Source: Rhodanobacter thiooxydans LCS2 (GTDB taxonomy: Bacteria; Pseudomonadota; Gammaproteobacteria; Xanthomonadales; Rhodanobacteraceae). Taken from it: a stretch of 48,223 bases of DNA. The notes beneath the pieces are model-generated. The model saw nothing but the letters and a program-made list of their open reading frames with translations. It did not search any database and was not told where the DNA came from. Positions 7,915 through 16,944 of the stretch are shown here, in pieces (within the stretch, counting starts at the first letter, position 1; each line of letters begins with the position of its first letter). The translations under genes were made by a program, and so were the position numbers. Location: the NCBI RefSeq assembly GCF_000264375.1, contig NZ_AJXW01000062.1:1-48223 (forward strand), read 5' to 3'.

Positions 7915-8654
7915 GCCATCACCACGCCGTGCCCCGCACGGATCGGTGCCGGGCCGACCAGCGGCAGCAGCGTGCCTGCATAGACCTCCGGCTTCTCCGC
8001 CGTGGCCAGCCAGCGCAACTGGCTGTCATCGGCGAAAGCGAACTGCTTGCGCGACGACCACACCTCGACATCATCCAGGCCGGCACCGCCGCCCGACAGG
8101 GTTTCTATCTGTACGACCCCGCCACCCTCCAGCGTGATGCCGGTAATGCCATCGTCCTCCGCATAGGCCAGCAGCGCCTGGCTGGCATCCAGCGCCCTGC
8201 CGTAGCGCCGCAGGATCGGCCCGATGCTGCTGTCGACCCCGGCCAGCACATGGCCGGACGCTGCCAGTCCATCACGCAATCCATCCACGATCGACAGCGG
8301 ATAAGCCGCCGCCAGGACCGGCTCGCCGTAACGCGGCCAGTCGATCTCGATCCGATACGAGGCGGCCGTCACCCCCGCCGCCGCCGCGAACGCCTCCGCG
8401 ACATAACGCCGGATCGCGGCGCCGGTGTAGCAGGAAGAGAGCCATGGCAATACCTGGTAACGGCATTGCCGCGCCGACAGCAGCAGCTGCACCGAGGCGT
8501 TGCCGAAATGCGCGCGCAGGGTTTCGCCCAACGCCTTCCAGTTGGCACCCGAGACATCGGCGTGCGCAGTCACCACCGGCGCCAGCACGCTGGCCCGTGC
8601 CGAGGTGATCGTGCCGGTGGCGGATACATACAGAGCGAGTGTCTTCTTGCCCAT
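7905..8654 (-). CDS. PilM-like cytoplasmic platform protein
   Basis: The product has 249 aa, soluble, with no membrane segment. Position between gspE and the PilN-like gene, size and alternating alpha/beta content fit PilM or the cytoplasmic half of GspL, an actin-like fold that links the ATPase to the membrane platform. The glycine-rich DDGITGITLEGGGVVQIETLSGGG could be the phosphate-binding turn region, but canonical PilM motifs are not obvious. It is shorter than typical PilM (about 350 aa). The ATG at 8654 lies one base after the stop of gspE; the longer open frame to 8744 runs into gspE and was rejected. Confidence 0.6.
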   Translation of the reverse strand: MGKKTLALYVSATGTITSARASVLAPVVTAHADVSGANWKALGETLRAHFGNASVQLLLSARQCRYQVLPWLSSCYTGAAIRRYVAEAFAAAAGVTAASYRIEIDWPRYGEPVLAAAYPLSIVDGLRDGLAASGHVLAGVDSSIGPILRRYGRALDASQALLAYAEDDGITGITLEGGGVVQIETLSGGGAGLDDVEVWSSRKQFAFADDSQLRWLATAEKPEVYAGTLLPLVGPAPIRAGHGVVMAWL

Positions 8655-8655
8655 G

Positions 8656-10359
8656 CTATTCCGCGAAAGTGACCCGATTGACTTCGAGCAGGGTCGTCTC
8701 GCCCCGATAGAAAAGTTCCAGCGCCGCCGAACGCAAACTGCCACCGCCCTGCTGCGCTGCGCTGGCGCGCATCGCTGTCACCGGTGCCTTGAGCGCGATC
8801 AGTTCGCGCAAGGCATCGTTCATCACCAGGAACTCGGAAATGGCGCGGCGCCCCCTGTACCCCGTACCGCGGCACTGGCCGCAACCGCGACCACTGCGCA
8901 GGTCCTTGCCGGCCAGGTCGGTTTCGTCCAGTCCGGACAGCGCCAGCGTTTCCGCATCGGGCATGTACGGTTGCGCGCATTCGGAGCAATTCACCCGCAG
9001 CAGGCGCTGCGCCCACACGCCGACCAGCGCGGAGGCCAGGCTGTAGGGATCCACGCCCATATGCAGCAGGCGGCCGACCACGTCGTAGACGTTGTTGGCA
9101 TGTACGGTGGTCAACACCAGATGGCCGGTCAAGGCGGCCTGCACGGCAATCTGCGCGGTCTCCTCGTCGCGGATCTCGCCGACCATGATCTTGTCCGGGT
9201 CGTGGCGAAGGATCGAGCGCAAGCCGCGGGCGAAAGTAAGCCCCTTCTTCTCGTTGACCGGAATCTGCAACACGCCGGGCAGCTGGTACTCGACCGGATC
9301 CTCGATCGTGATGATGTTTTCCTGGCCGCTGTTGATCTCGTCGATGGCGGCATACAACGTGGTGGTCTTGCCCGATCCAGTCGGGCCGGTCACCAGCACC
9401 ATGCCGTAGGGCTGCGCGACCAGCTTGCGCAACGCACCCACCGAATGGGCGTCCATCGCCAGATCGGCCAGCTTCAGCATCTGCTCGCGGTTGCCGGTCA
9501 GCGCGCTGCGATCGAGCAGGCGCAGCACGGCGTCCTCGCCGTGGATGCTGGGCATGATCGATACGCGAAAATCCACCTGGCCGCCGCGTGCGGTGACCCG
9601 GAATCGCCCGTCCTGCGGCACGCGTCGCTCGGCGATGTCCAGATCGGACATCACCTTGATGCGCGAGATGATGCGTTGTGCGGTATCCACGCCGCTCACT
9701 TCCGACACCGGCACCAGCACGCCGTCGATGCGGAACTTCACGCTCATGCCTTTCGGCGTCGATTTCAGGTGGATGTCCGACGCCTCCTGTTTGAGTCCGT
9801 CATAGAGGATCGAGCTGACGACGCGCACGACCGGGCTGGCGTCGCCCTCGATCTTTTCCAGCGACAGCAGCTCGTCGTCGCCGACCACCACCTCGGCATG
9901 CGACAGGCCCTCGACACGCTGCTCGGTGGCGCGCACGCCTTGCTCGGCCTGGGCCAGGAAGGCACGGATTTCGTCCAGGTGCGCCAGCCGGGCCGCATAG
10001 GGCTCGCGCAGAGTCAGCTGCGCCCATTGCGCGGTGTCGTCCGAGAACGGATCGGCCAGCACCAGCAGCAATCCCTCTGCCGCGGTGCGCAGCAGCACGC
10101 AGTCGCGCCGCGCGCATTCCACGTAAGGCGCCAGCGCAAAGTCCGGTACGCCGGCGTACAACTCGACCGACGGCAGCGGCGCGATGCGCGACAACCCGGC
10201 CAGTGCGCCCACGAAGGACACCGCATCGAGTCCGCTGTCGTCCTGCAGCAAGGTCAGCCAGGACTCGCCACTGGCCATCGCGCGGCCGCGCGCCGCCCGC
10301 ACCTGTGCGACTGAAAGCGCTGGCGCCGTCGGGACGATCTGGACGACCTGCGCGTTCAC
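8656..10359 (-). CDS. gspE: Type II secretion/type IV pilus assembly ATPase
   Basis: The product has 567 aa, the hexameric ATPase that powers pseudopilus assembly. N-terminal GspE/PilB domain is at about 15-150. The catalytic core has Walker A GPTGSGKT at 325-332, the Asp box region IIT-IEDPVEYQ at about 349-359, Walker B DPDKIMVGEIRD at 387-398, and the His box GHLVLTTVHANN at 412-423. A zinc-binding tetracysteine module is intact: C458xxC461 and C493xxC496, as in GspE and PilB. All catalytic motifs are present, so it should be active. The GTG start overlaps the stop of gspF (GTGA) and the stop is one base from the PilM-like gene. Confidence 0.96.
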   Translation of the reverse strand: MNAQVVQIVPTAPALSVAQVRAARGRAMASGESWLTLLQDDSGLDAVSFVGALAGLSRIAPLPSVELYAGVPDFALAPYVECARRDCVLLRTAAEGLLLVLADPFSDDTAQWAQLTLREPYAARLAHLDEIRAFLAQAEQGVRATEQRVEGLSHAEVVVGDDELLSLEKIEGDASPVVRVVSSILYDGLKQEASDIHLKSTPKGMSVKFRIDGVLVPVSEVSGVDTAQRIISRIKVMSDLDIAERRVPQDGRFRVTARGGQVDFRVSIMPSIHGEDAVLRLLDRSALTGNREQMLKLADLAMDAHSVGALRKLVAQPYGMVLVTGPTGSGKTTTLYAAIDEINSGQENIITIEDPVEYQLPGVLQIPVNEKKGLTFARGLRSILRHDPDKIMVGEIRDEETAQIAVQAALTGHLVLTTVHANNVYDVVGRLLHMGVDPYSLASALVGVWAQRLLRVNCSECAQPYMPDAETLALSGLDETDLAGKDLRSGRGCGQCRGTGYRGRRAISEFLVMNDALRELIALKAPVTAMRASAAQQGGGSLRSAALELFYRGETTLLEVNRVTFAE

Positions 10360-11537
10360 TGACCCACGCTCCCGACCAGGTCGAAGATCGGCGAATACAT
10401 CATCAGCACGATCGCGCCGATCACGACGCCGATGAACGACATCAGCAGCGGCTCGAACAGGCGCGAGAACATGTCCACCCGGCGGTCCAGCGCGATATCC
10501 AGGAAGTCGGCCAGCTTGTCGGCCATGTCGGCGAGCGCGCCGCTGCGCTCGCCCACGCGCAGCAGGCTCTCGGCGATCGGCGGGATCAGGCTGGAACCAC
10601 CCAGCGCCTCGGTCAACGGCTGGCCGGAACGCAGCCGGCCGATCGCCGTGGCCAGTTCAGCCGACTGCAGCGGATTGACGATGCCGCGCGCCATCTCCAG
10701 CGCCTGCAGCAGCGGAATGCCGCTGACCAGCAGCAAGGCCAGCGTGCGGTACAGCCGCGACAAGCCCAGCGTGCCGAAGATGCCCGACAGCACCGGGATA
10801 CGCATTAGATACGTCAACGCGAGGCGCCGCCCGGTGTCGTTGAACACCAGCCATGCCGCCCCGGCGCCCAGGCCAAGCAGGACGGCGGCGAAGGCCAGCG
10901 GATGCTGCTGGATCGCTTGGCCGAAATGAATCAGCAGCAGCGTCATGGGGCCGGTGTGGCGGCCGCTGCCGTCGAGGATGGCGCTGAACTTGGGCAGCAC
11001 GTAGGCGATCAGGAACAGGATCACGCTGCCGCCGACGCCCATCAGCAACAGCGGGTAGATCGCGCTGGCACTGACCTTGCGCTTGATCTGATTGATGCGC
11101 GCGTCATAGGCCAGGTAACGCTCCAGCGTCGAGGCGAGGCCACCGGTGGTCTCGCTGGCGGCCACGCCGGCTACCAGCACCTGCGGGAACAACGCCGGCT
11201 CGCGCAGCAACGCGTCGGAAAACGATGCGCCCTCGCGCAATGCCAGCAACACGCGTCCCAGCACCTGCCTGAAACCGGGGTTGACCTCCTTGCGCTCCAG
11301 CGCCTCGATGGCCTCGACCACGTTCAAGCCGGCCTTCAAAAGGGTCAAGGTTTCCTGCAGGAAGATCGTGCGCGACCAGGACACACGCAACGGTGCCGGC
11401 GCCGCTTCCACCAGTTCCACGCGCAACACGCGCGCACCGGAGCGCGCCGCTTTTGCGCTGGCCACGCCGGCGGATTCGGCGTCAATGTCCAGCCATTCGG
11501 ACCGCCCGCCAGCTGAGATCAATACCCGATGCTTCAC
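10356..11537 (-). CDS. gspF: Type II secretion inner-membrane platform protein
   Basis: The product has 393 aa, the polytopic platform protein that contacts GspE. It holds two T2SF domains: the first at about 65-185 (FLQETLTLLKAGLNVVEAIEALE, LVAGVAASETTGGL) and the second in the C-terminal half (LSRLYRTLALLLVSGIPLLQALEMA, LLRVGERSGALADMADKLADF). Three long membrane helices are visible (YPLLLMGVGGSVILFLIAYVLP; PLAFAAVLLGLGAGAAWLVF; LLMSFIGVVIGAIVLMMY). The start is a GTG at 11537 that overlaps the gspG stop as GTGA; the longer open frame upstream is a shadow of gspG. Family match is strong. Confidence 0.95.
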   Translation of the reverse strand: MKHRVLISAGGRSEWLDIDAESAGVASAKAARSGARVLRVELVEAAPAPLRVSWSRTIFLQETLTLLKAGLNVVEAIEALERKEVNPGFRQVLGRVLLALREGASFSDALLREPALFPQVLVAGVAASETTGGLASTLERYLAYDARINQIKRKVSASAIYPLLLMGVGGSVILFLIAYVLPKFSAILDGSGRHTGPMTLLLIHFGQAIQQHPLAFAAVLLGLGAGAAWLVFNDTGRRLALTYLMRIPVLSGIFGTLGLSRLYRTLALLLVSGIPLLQALEMARGIVNPLQSAELATAIGRLRSGQPLTEALGGSSLIPPIAESLLRVGERSGALADMADKLADFLDIALDRRVDMFSRLFEPLLMSFIGVVIGAIVLMMYSPIFDLVGSVGQ

Positions 11538-11965
11538 TTGCCGGTATCCATCCCCACGTCGGCATTCTCGCCCTCGCCACCGGGCTTGCCGTCCTTGCCG
11601 TAGGCGATCACGTCGTAATCGCCCTGCGCGCCAGGCACGCGGTACACATAGGGATGCCCCCACGGATCGGGCGGCACTCGCTTCTGCAGGTACGGACCGT
11701 TCCACTTGCTCTCGCCGTCCGGCTTGACCACCAGCGCATCCAGCCCCTGCTCGCTGGTCGGGAAGTGCCCCATGTCCAGCCAGTAGGCATCGATCGCCTT
11801 GCGCAAGGCATCGATCTGGCCGAGCGCGGCAGTGCGCTCGGACTTGCCGATCTGCTGGAAGTAGCGTGGTGCCACATAGGCCACCAGGATGCCGATGATC
11901 ACCACCACCACCAGCAATTCCAGCAAGGTGAAGCCCGCCTGCTTCGACATGCCGCCGTGTTTCAT
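11534..11965 (-). CDS. gspG: Major pseudopilin GspG
   Basis: The product has 143 aa. Prepilin leader MKHGGMSKQAGFTLLELLVVVVIIGILVAYVAP has the G^F cleavage site and Glu5. The body carries the GspG signature: FPTSEQGLDALV, then LQKRVPPDPWGHPYVYRVPG and a calcium-loop-like YGKDGKPGGEGENAD. This is the most canonical pseudopilin in the window and should be the main filament subunit; the three at the other end of the operon would be minor ones. A prepilin peptidase gene is not in the window and must be supplied from elsewhere. The ATG overlaps the stop of the 1287-aa gene (ATGA). Confidence 0.96.
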   Translation of the reverse strand: MKHGGMSKQAGFTLLELLVVVVIIGILVAYVAPRYFQQIGKSERTAALGQIDALRKAIDAYWLDMGHFPTSEQGLDALVVKPDGESKWNGPYLQKRVPPDPWGHPYVYRVPGAQGDYDVIAYGKDGKPGGEGENADVGMDTGK

Positions 11966-14900
11966 CGCAATGCTCTCAATATCCAGTAGATCGTCGGCTG
12001 TTCACTGCCTATGTCGGTTTCGCTGACCAGAACGATTTCCGACGAGCTGACCACCGACTCGTTCTCGCCGACCGCACCGAACGTCGTGATGCGAACCAGT
12101 ACGGTGAAACCGGGAGCCTTGTTGATCACCGCCCGCGCGCCTCGAATGGGGCCGCCGTTGTTGGTCAACACGGGCCTGTAGCGATACGTCCAGAGCTTGG
12201 TGACCGGGCTGCGCTGCTTGCTGACCAGCTGGTAGCTGGCCACCGCCAGGCCCATGTTGCGGTCGTGGTTCTGGTCGCGCACGGTGCCGCTGATCGGCGT
12301 TGCCGATACGCCGATGTAATTCGGGTCACGACTGCTGGCCTTGCCGATCGTGATGGTGAACGGCTGGTCGCCGTCCTTCACGCCGTCGTAGACGGGAATC
12401 ACGGTGGCCGACTGCGGTGCCGACCAGTTGCTCGCGTTGAACACCAGCTGCCGCGGCGTGACATTTGCCTCGGTGGCATCGCTGCTGCTCAGCGGCACGA
12501 TCACCTCCGCCACGGGCTGACTGGCCAGCGACACGGCGAAGTTGCCGGTATCCCTGCCCTCACGCAGACCCATGCTCGAACGTGCCGTGGCGCTGATCAC
12601 GCCAGTCTGCGGCGAGGTGGGTACCACCACGGTGCCGGGCGCATAGCTGCGGCCCATGCCGCGATCGTCGTAGATCAAGCCGTAGACCGAGTAGGCGCCT
12701 GGCGCCAGGCCGGCGGTGTTCCACACATAGCTGCCGTCGTGGGTGCCCGCGTCCTGGCGCAGGCCATCGACGATGCGCGTACCGGCGTAGCCACTGCCGG
12801 TCTGGTCGTAGTACAGCGCGATGGTCGGCTCGATGTTCGGGCCGGTGCCGCTCCAGGCGATCCGCGGCGCGCCGTCGCGTGCGTCGACGAGGGTGGCCGG
12901 TGAGCTCAACGACATCGACGGCGCCACGTAGGTACCGGTGCTGACGAACAGCGTCGTCACCGGCGACCAGGCACTGACGCCACCGTCGTCATCCTCCGCG
13001 CGCACGCGCCAGTAGTGCGTGGTCTTGTCCAGCAATGGCGTGCCCGGCTGCCAGCTTTCGGTCGCACTGGTGCCGCCGGCCACCAGAGTCTGCAACGCCG
13101 CGTCGCGATAGACCTCGAAGCGGTAGCGCAGCGGATCGTTCTCCGGATCGGTCGCGGCGTGCACCTCGAAGCTCGGGTGCAGCGTCGAGGCCCAGGCGCG
13201 GTCGCCCGGGTTGGCCACCACCGGTACGGTCGGCGCCTCGTTGGTGGCGTTCATCAGGAACTCGCCACCGGACCAGGCACTCTCGGCGCGGCCGTCACCG
13301 GCCTTCACGCGCCAGAAGTAATGCTGGTTCTCGACCAGATCCACAGCCCGCCAGGTGGTGACGCCATTCGCGGTCGCCGGCACCGGTGCCGAGGCCTGGC
13401 GGTTGGACGAGTCGAAGGTGTTGACCGTATCGATTTCGAACGTATAGGTCAGCGCATCGCCGTCGGCATCCGTGCTGCCCTGCGCGGAAAGCGTGGCCAC
13501 CCCGGCCGTGGTCACGTCGACACCGTTGATCGGACTGACCGCCAGTGGCGCCGTGGGCGCGGCATTACCGGTGAACACGGTGAACGGGCGCAGCGGCGTC
13601 ATCGTCTGCGCACCGTGCTCGTCGGTGGCCACCGCACGCCAGTAATAGGTGGCGTGGTTGGTCAGCGGCACCATCACGGTCCAGCTGGTGGTGCCGCTGG
13701 GGTCGGGCGCCAGCTCGGTGATCGCCTCATGGCGCGTCGTCAGCGTGGTGTCGGTGAATACCTCGAAGCTGTAGCTGATCGCATCGCCATCGCGATCCTG
13801 TGCATTGGTCAGCGACAAGGTCGGCGTCAGGCTGTCGACTTCGGCGCCGGAGACCGGTGCAGTGAGATTGAAGATATCCGGCGGATCGTTGTACAGATTG
13901 ACCCGGAAGTTGCCGTCGACCCAGGCGCTGTTCACGCCGCTGGGCGCCAGTGCGCGGGCACGCCAGTAGTAAAGCGTGTTGTCGTTGAGGTCCTCGGCCG
14001 GCGTCCACGCGGTCGGCTGACCGGCGGTCGGGTTCTTCACCACCGTGCCTTCGTCCAGTTTCGGGGTCAGTCCGGCATCGGCGTACAGTTCGAACTGCAC
14101 CGATCCGGTGGGGTCGTTGCTGGCTTCCCCGGCGAGCACCTGCAGCTGCGGCCTCAGGCTCTGGATCTCGGCGCCAGCCAGGGGGGACACCAGTTGCGGA
14201 ATCGACGGGCCGGGCGGCGGCTCGGCCGACTCCACCCGGATCTTGGCCGACCGCGTCGACGACAGGCTGCCGTCGCTGGCCAGGTAGTTGATGATGTAGG
14301 TGCCGGCCTGGCCAACCTCAGGCGTCCAGTCGAACACGCCGGTGCCGTCGCCCTGGTCGTGGAAAGTGGCGCCCGTGGGCAACGGTGCGGCGCTGAGCCG
14401 TACCGGCTTGTGCATCGGACTGGAAGCCTCGACCAGGAAGCCGACCTGCTCCTTCTCCTTCACCACCCGGTCCGGGATGAACTGCAGCACCGGTGCCACC
14501 GGCACGGTATCCGGGTTGCGGAACGCCATGTCGTACACGCCTGGCGAATTCGCGTCGAACACGTTGAACCAGTATTCCCACTGCTTGGTGTCCGGGTTCT
14601 TCGTCTTCGACAGCCACACGTTCTCCGTCGCCATGGTCTTGGCATCCGCACGCATGACGGTGCCCAGCACCTTCTGCCCCTGGTAGGGATCGGGCTTGCG
14701 CACGTAGATGAAACCCTGCGACGGAGGCAGCGCGAGGCGATAACCGGATGGGCCGGTGGTCAACGTGGCTTCGGCGGAACGATCGGTGACCGTGCTGTCC
14801 TCGCCCTCGGACTCGTACAGGTTCAGCGTGGTGCCATCGGTAGCCAGGAAGTCGCGAATCACATCGCGCCCGGGCAGGTCCACCCGCACGTCGCGCAGCA

Positions 14901-15825
14901 GCAAGTGCGCATTGGTCGCCTGCAGCAGCGAGGTCAGCGCACCGCCCAGCTCGTCGGAGTGGGTGAAGGTGGCGGTGAAATCGACGAACTTGCCCGCGAT
15001 GTTGCTCTCCATCTGCCAGCGACCCATCTTGCTGGTGCCGGGCGCGATGTTGCCGAAGTCGATCAGCAGCGAATTCGTCGTCGGCTGGTCCTGCACGTAG
15101 CTGCCGAGGATCTGGAAGGTGATCGGCAGGCCCTGCTGGTTGTCGATGATCTTCGGCTGTGCCGAGTTGATCTTCAGATCCTTGGCCGGCGCCATGCCGG
15201 AATTCTTCACCCGCACGCCCAGCGTGTACGGCTCCGGCGCCTCGATCTCGGTGGTGAACGGGTCGTCCGCGTTGATGTCGCGGGTGAGGAAGTAATCCAG
15301 GGTCAGCGACGGCAACGGCTTGACCGTGATCGCGTCCGGATTGAGCTCCATCACGTGGGTCTCGTTGCCGAACGTGTAGCGCAGCGTGGCGCCCACCAGG
15401 TAGCGCTTGCCGAACGGTGTGTTACCCGCCGAGCCCGGTGCCGGAATCAACATCCAGTTGATCGTCGCCGTGGCCTGCGCCGCCACCTGGCCGGTGCCGT
15501 CGGTATTGTCGATATTCTGCTTCTGGGTCTGGCGCAGGAAGAACTTCGCACTGAGGTCGTTCGGATCGGTGGTGATCGTCACCGGCGCACCCATCTCGTC
15601 CGTCACCTTCACCTCGATGCTGATGTCGGTCAGCGGCGTGGAAGGCAGCGAGTTGGTGATCTTCATCTCCGCATCGAACGCCTGCCGCTCAAGCGTCAGC
15701 TCCTGCTTGATCTCGATCTTGACCCGTGCACAGACGGACTCCTGGGCAACGGCTTGCCCACAGACCAGCACACCCACCCACAGGGCGAGTGCGCAAACAG
15801 CGCTCTTCCATGCGATTTTTGGCAC
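11962..15825 (-). CDS. Large exported FN3/Calx-beta-type protein coupled to gspG
   Basis: The product has 1287 aa. Signal peptide: residues 1-28 (SAVCALALWVGVLVCGQAVAQ). After about 550 residues of mixed beta domains, including a putative Ig-like unit (GTGVFDWTPEVGQAGTYIINYLASDG), come at least four tandem FN3-like units of about 100 aa. Each has the pattern DxDGDxLxYxFEV ... YYWRVRAxD. A Calx-beta-like unit follows (SSSDATEANVTPRQLVFNASNW) and a C-terminal domain ending in SEQPTIYWILRALR. The GTG start has AGGGGA about six bases upstream. Its stop overlaps the gspG start, so it is made together with the secretion machine. It may be a surface or periplasmic partner, or the main substrate. No enzymatic motif is visible. 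Confidence 0.88.
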   Translation of the reverse strand: MPKIAWKSAVCALALWVGVLVCGQAVAQESVCARVKIEIKQELTLERQAFDAEMKITNSLPSTPLTDISIEVKVTDEMGAPVTITTDPNDLSAKFFLRQTQKQNIDNTDGTGQVAAQATATINWMLIPAPGSAGNTPFGKRYLVGATLRYTFGNETHVMELNPDAITVKPLPSLTLDYFLTRDINADDPFTTEIEAPEPYTLGVRVKNSGMAPAKDLKINSAQPKIIDNQQGLPITFQILGSYVQDQPTTNSLLIDFGNIAPGTSKMGRWQMESNIAGKFVDFTATFTHSDELGGALTSLLQATNAHLLLRDVRVDLPGRDVIRDFLATDGTTLNLYESEGEDSTVTDRSAEATLTTGPSGYRLALPPSQGFIYVRKPDPYQGQKVLGTVMRADAKTMATENVWLSKTKNPDTKQWEYWFNVFDANSPGVYDMAFRNPDTVPVAPVLQFIPDRVVKEKEQVGFLVEASSPMHKPVRLSAAPLPTGATFHDQGDGTGVFDWTPEVGQAGTYIINYLASDGSLSSTRSAKIRVESAEPPPGPSIPQLVSPLAGAEIQSLRPQLQVLAGEASNDPTGSVQFELYADAGLTPKLDEGTVVKNPTAGQPTAWTPAEDLNDNTLYYWRARALAPSGVNSAWVDGNFRVNLYNDPPDIFNLTAPVSGAEVDSLTPTLSLTNAQDRDGDAISYSFEVFTDTTLTTRHEAITELAPDPSGTTSWTVMVPLTNHATYYWRAVATDEHGAQTMTPLRPFTVFTGNAAPTAPLAVSPINGVDVTTAGVATLSAQGSTDADGDALTYTFEIDTVNTFDSSNRQASAPVPATANGVTTWRAVDLVENQHYFWRVKAGDGRAESAWSGGEFLMNATNEAPTVPVVANPGDRAWASTLHPSFEVHAATDPENDPLRYRFEVYRDAALQTLVAGGTSATESWQPGTPLLDKTTHYWRVRAEDDDGGVSAWSPVTTLFVSTGTYVAPSMSLSSPATLVDARDGAPRIAWSGTGPNIEPTIALYYDQTGSGYAGTRIVDGLRQDAGTHDGSYVWNTAGLAPGAYSVYGLIYDDRGMGRSYAPGTVVVPTSPQTGVISATARSSMGLREGRDTGNFAVSLASQPVAEVIVPLSSSDATEANVTPRQLVFNASNWSAPQSATVIPVYDGVKDGDQPFTITIGKASSRDPNYIGVSATPISGTVRDQNHDRNMGLAVASYQLVSKQRSPVTKLWTYRYRPVLTNNGGPIRGARAVINKAPGFTVLVRITTFGAVGENESVVSSSEIVLVSETDIGSEQPTIYWILRALR

Positions 15826-15989
15826 GAGAATCCCCTGAAAACCTTGCTGTTACTGCTTGCGGCGCTTATGCGTGAAGAAGACGAGCGGCGTCATGATCAG
15901 TGACGAATATTTTTACTTAGAAGATCATTTTGTAAGTGCGCCAAGATCACCTAGCATCATAAAATCAAATGAACCTGACCCCTTTTGTT

Positions 15990-16034
15990 AAAAATCCGGC
16001 CCCAGAAACGGAGTAAATCAACCTGACCCCTTTT
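15990..16034. repeat. 45-bp direct repeat, copy 1
   Basis: Begins AAAAATCCGGCCCC and ends AACCTGACCCCTTTT. It matches the copy at 16208-16252 with only a few differences. A third partial copy (AACCTGACCCCTTTTG) lies at 15972-15987. The motif AACCTGACCCC often accompanies transposase genes of the REP-associated family. Confidence 0.8.
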
Positions 16035-16036
16035 GT

Positions 16037-16180
16037 TCGGCCTATCGCAGCTTGTTCGAGAACATGATCGCCCCGACGGATCTGGCGGCCATCCGGGTAC
16101 ACACCCAGCAGCAACGCGCCTGGGGCAGCGATCGTTTCCGGGCGCAGATGGAAGCGCTGGCGGGGCGCGCAGCCGGCATC
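16037..16180 (+). pseudogene. Relic of a REP-associated tyrosine transposase (RAYT), C-terminal part
   Basis: One frame reads SAYRSLFENMIAPTDLAAI, then RVHTQQQRAWGSDRFRAQMEALAGR. This is the usual C-terminal region of TnpA_REP/IS200-type Y1 transposases (helical part after the HUH and Tyr motifs). The HUH and catalytic Tyr regions are missing, so it is a dead fragment. It is flanked on both sides by the 45-bp direct repeat. The frame continues to a stop at 16234, but homology fades after GR. Confidence 0.72.
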
Positions 16181-16207
16181 AGACCCAAAATTCACCTGTA
16201 CCCCTCC

Positions 16208-16252
16208 AAAAATCCAACCTCAGAAATCGATTAAATCAACCTGACCCCCTTT
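16208..16252. repeat. 45-bp direct repeat, copy 2
   Basis: Begins AAAAATCCAACCTC and ends AACCTGACCCCTTTT. It is the right-hand partner of 15990-16034 and brackets the transposase relic. The rest of 15826-16299 is AT-rich, holds no other gene I can support, and may contain a promoter for the 1287-aa gene. Confidence 0.8.
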
Positions 16253-16299
16253 TTATTTACTATTTACTATAAATGTATATACCCAAGCGACCCCTGATG

Positions 16300-16944
16300 T
16301 CATTCGATAACAAAACGTATTTTTGTACCATCAGGAAGATCTCTTATCTGAGATGCTAGTTGCCCGCGCAAACGCATACCCCGCTCGGCATCCATAAGAA
16401 TAAGATTTGACAGTTCAAAAGCACCGCCGCAGACAAACGGAACTTTCGGCACGAGTCTCTTACCCGCCGGAAGCGCACCATGACTTTGCTGCCAAGCTAG
16501 CGCCAGTGGCTGCCCTGTCAATACTCTATAGTCATCGAGTACTTCTTTAGCCCAAGCATCAAAGTTCTTACCAATAAACTGCATTTCTGCAGTCTCTGGA
16601 TCAAAGGACCAGATCGCATTCGACTTTATGCAAAATTGCGACCCAAATAGATCTTCAGAGAAAAATAGGCAGCCATCAGCTAAATCGCCGTATTCTGAGC
16701 GCCACCCCTTATTGTCATTCCACTCATCCAGACCGACACTATTAGATGACGTCTGCGCGGGAAAGATATGAAGTGCCGAATGAAATATGTACGTCCCGTT
16801 TTTCTTGCGCAAGACTTCTACCAACTCCTCCGCCAGGGTACCTGCCAACTCCCGCAAGTGGGCCGCGATTACGACATCCTCGACACCAAGCCCAGGAGAG
16901 CCAAGATCGATCAATTTCAGAAAATTCTGTCCCAAATTGCTCAT
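16300..16944 (-). CDS. SUKH (SMI1/KNR4) family immunity protein
   Basis: The product has 214 aa, cytoplasmic, with no signal peptide. The segment YGDLADGCLFFSEDLFG followed by QFCIKSNAIWSFDPETAEMQFIG is typical of the SMI1/KNR4 superfamily, in which an acidic, Phe/Trp-rich beta sheet binds and blocks a toxin. FDAWAKEVLDDYRVLTGQPL matches the usual C-terminal helix. Its ATG overlaps the TAA of the Rhs gene by one base (TAATG). That is the normal position for the immunity gene of a polymorphic toxin, and SUKH proteins are known partners of nuclease toxins. Base composition is clearly more AT-rich than the flanking secretion genes, which suggests acquisition with the toxin tip. Confidence 0.85.
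   Translation of the reverse strand: MSNLGQNFLKLIDLGSPGLGVEDVVIAAHLRELAGTLAEELVEVLRKKNGTYIFHSALHIFPAQTSSNSVGLDEWNDNKGWRSEYGDLADGCLFFSEDLFGSQFCIKSNAIWSFDPETAEMQFIGKNFDAWAKEVLDDYRVLTGQPLALAWQQSHGALPAGKRLVPKVPFVCGGAFELSNLILMDAERGMRLRGQLASQIRDLPDGTKIRFVIE

Noticed and set aside
13015..15903. Long open frame (962 aa) on the plus strand opposite the FN3 protein gene
   Set aside because: Arg/His/Gln-rich product with no domain or signal; a typical antisense shadow of high-GC coding DNA. The opposite strand encodes a clear exported protein.
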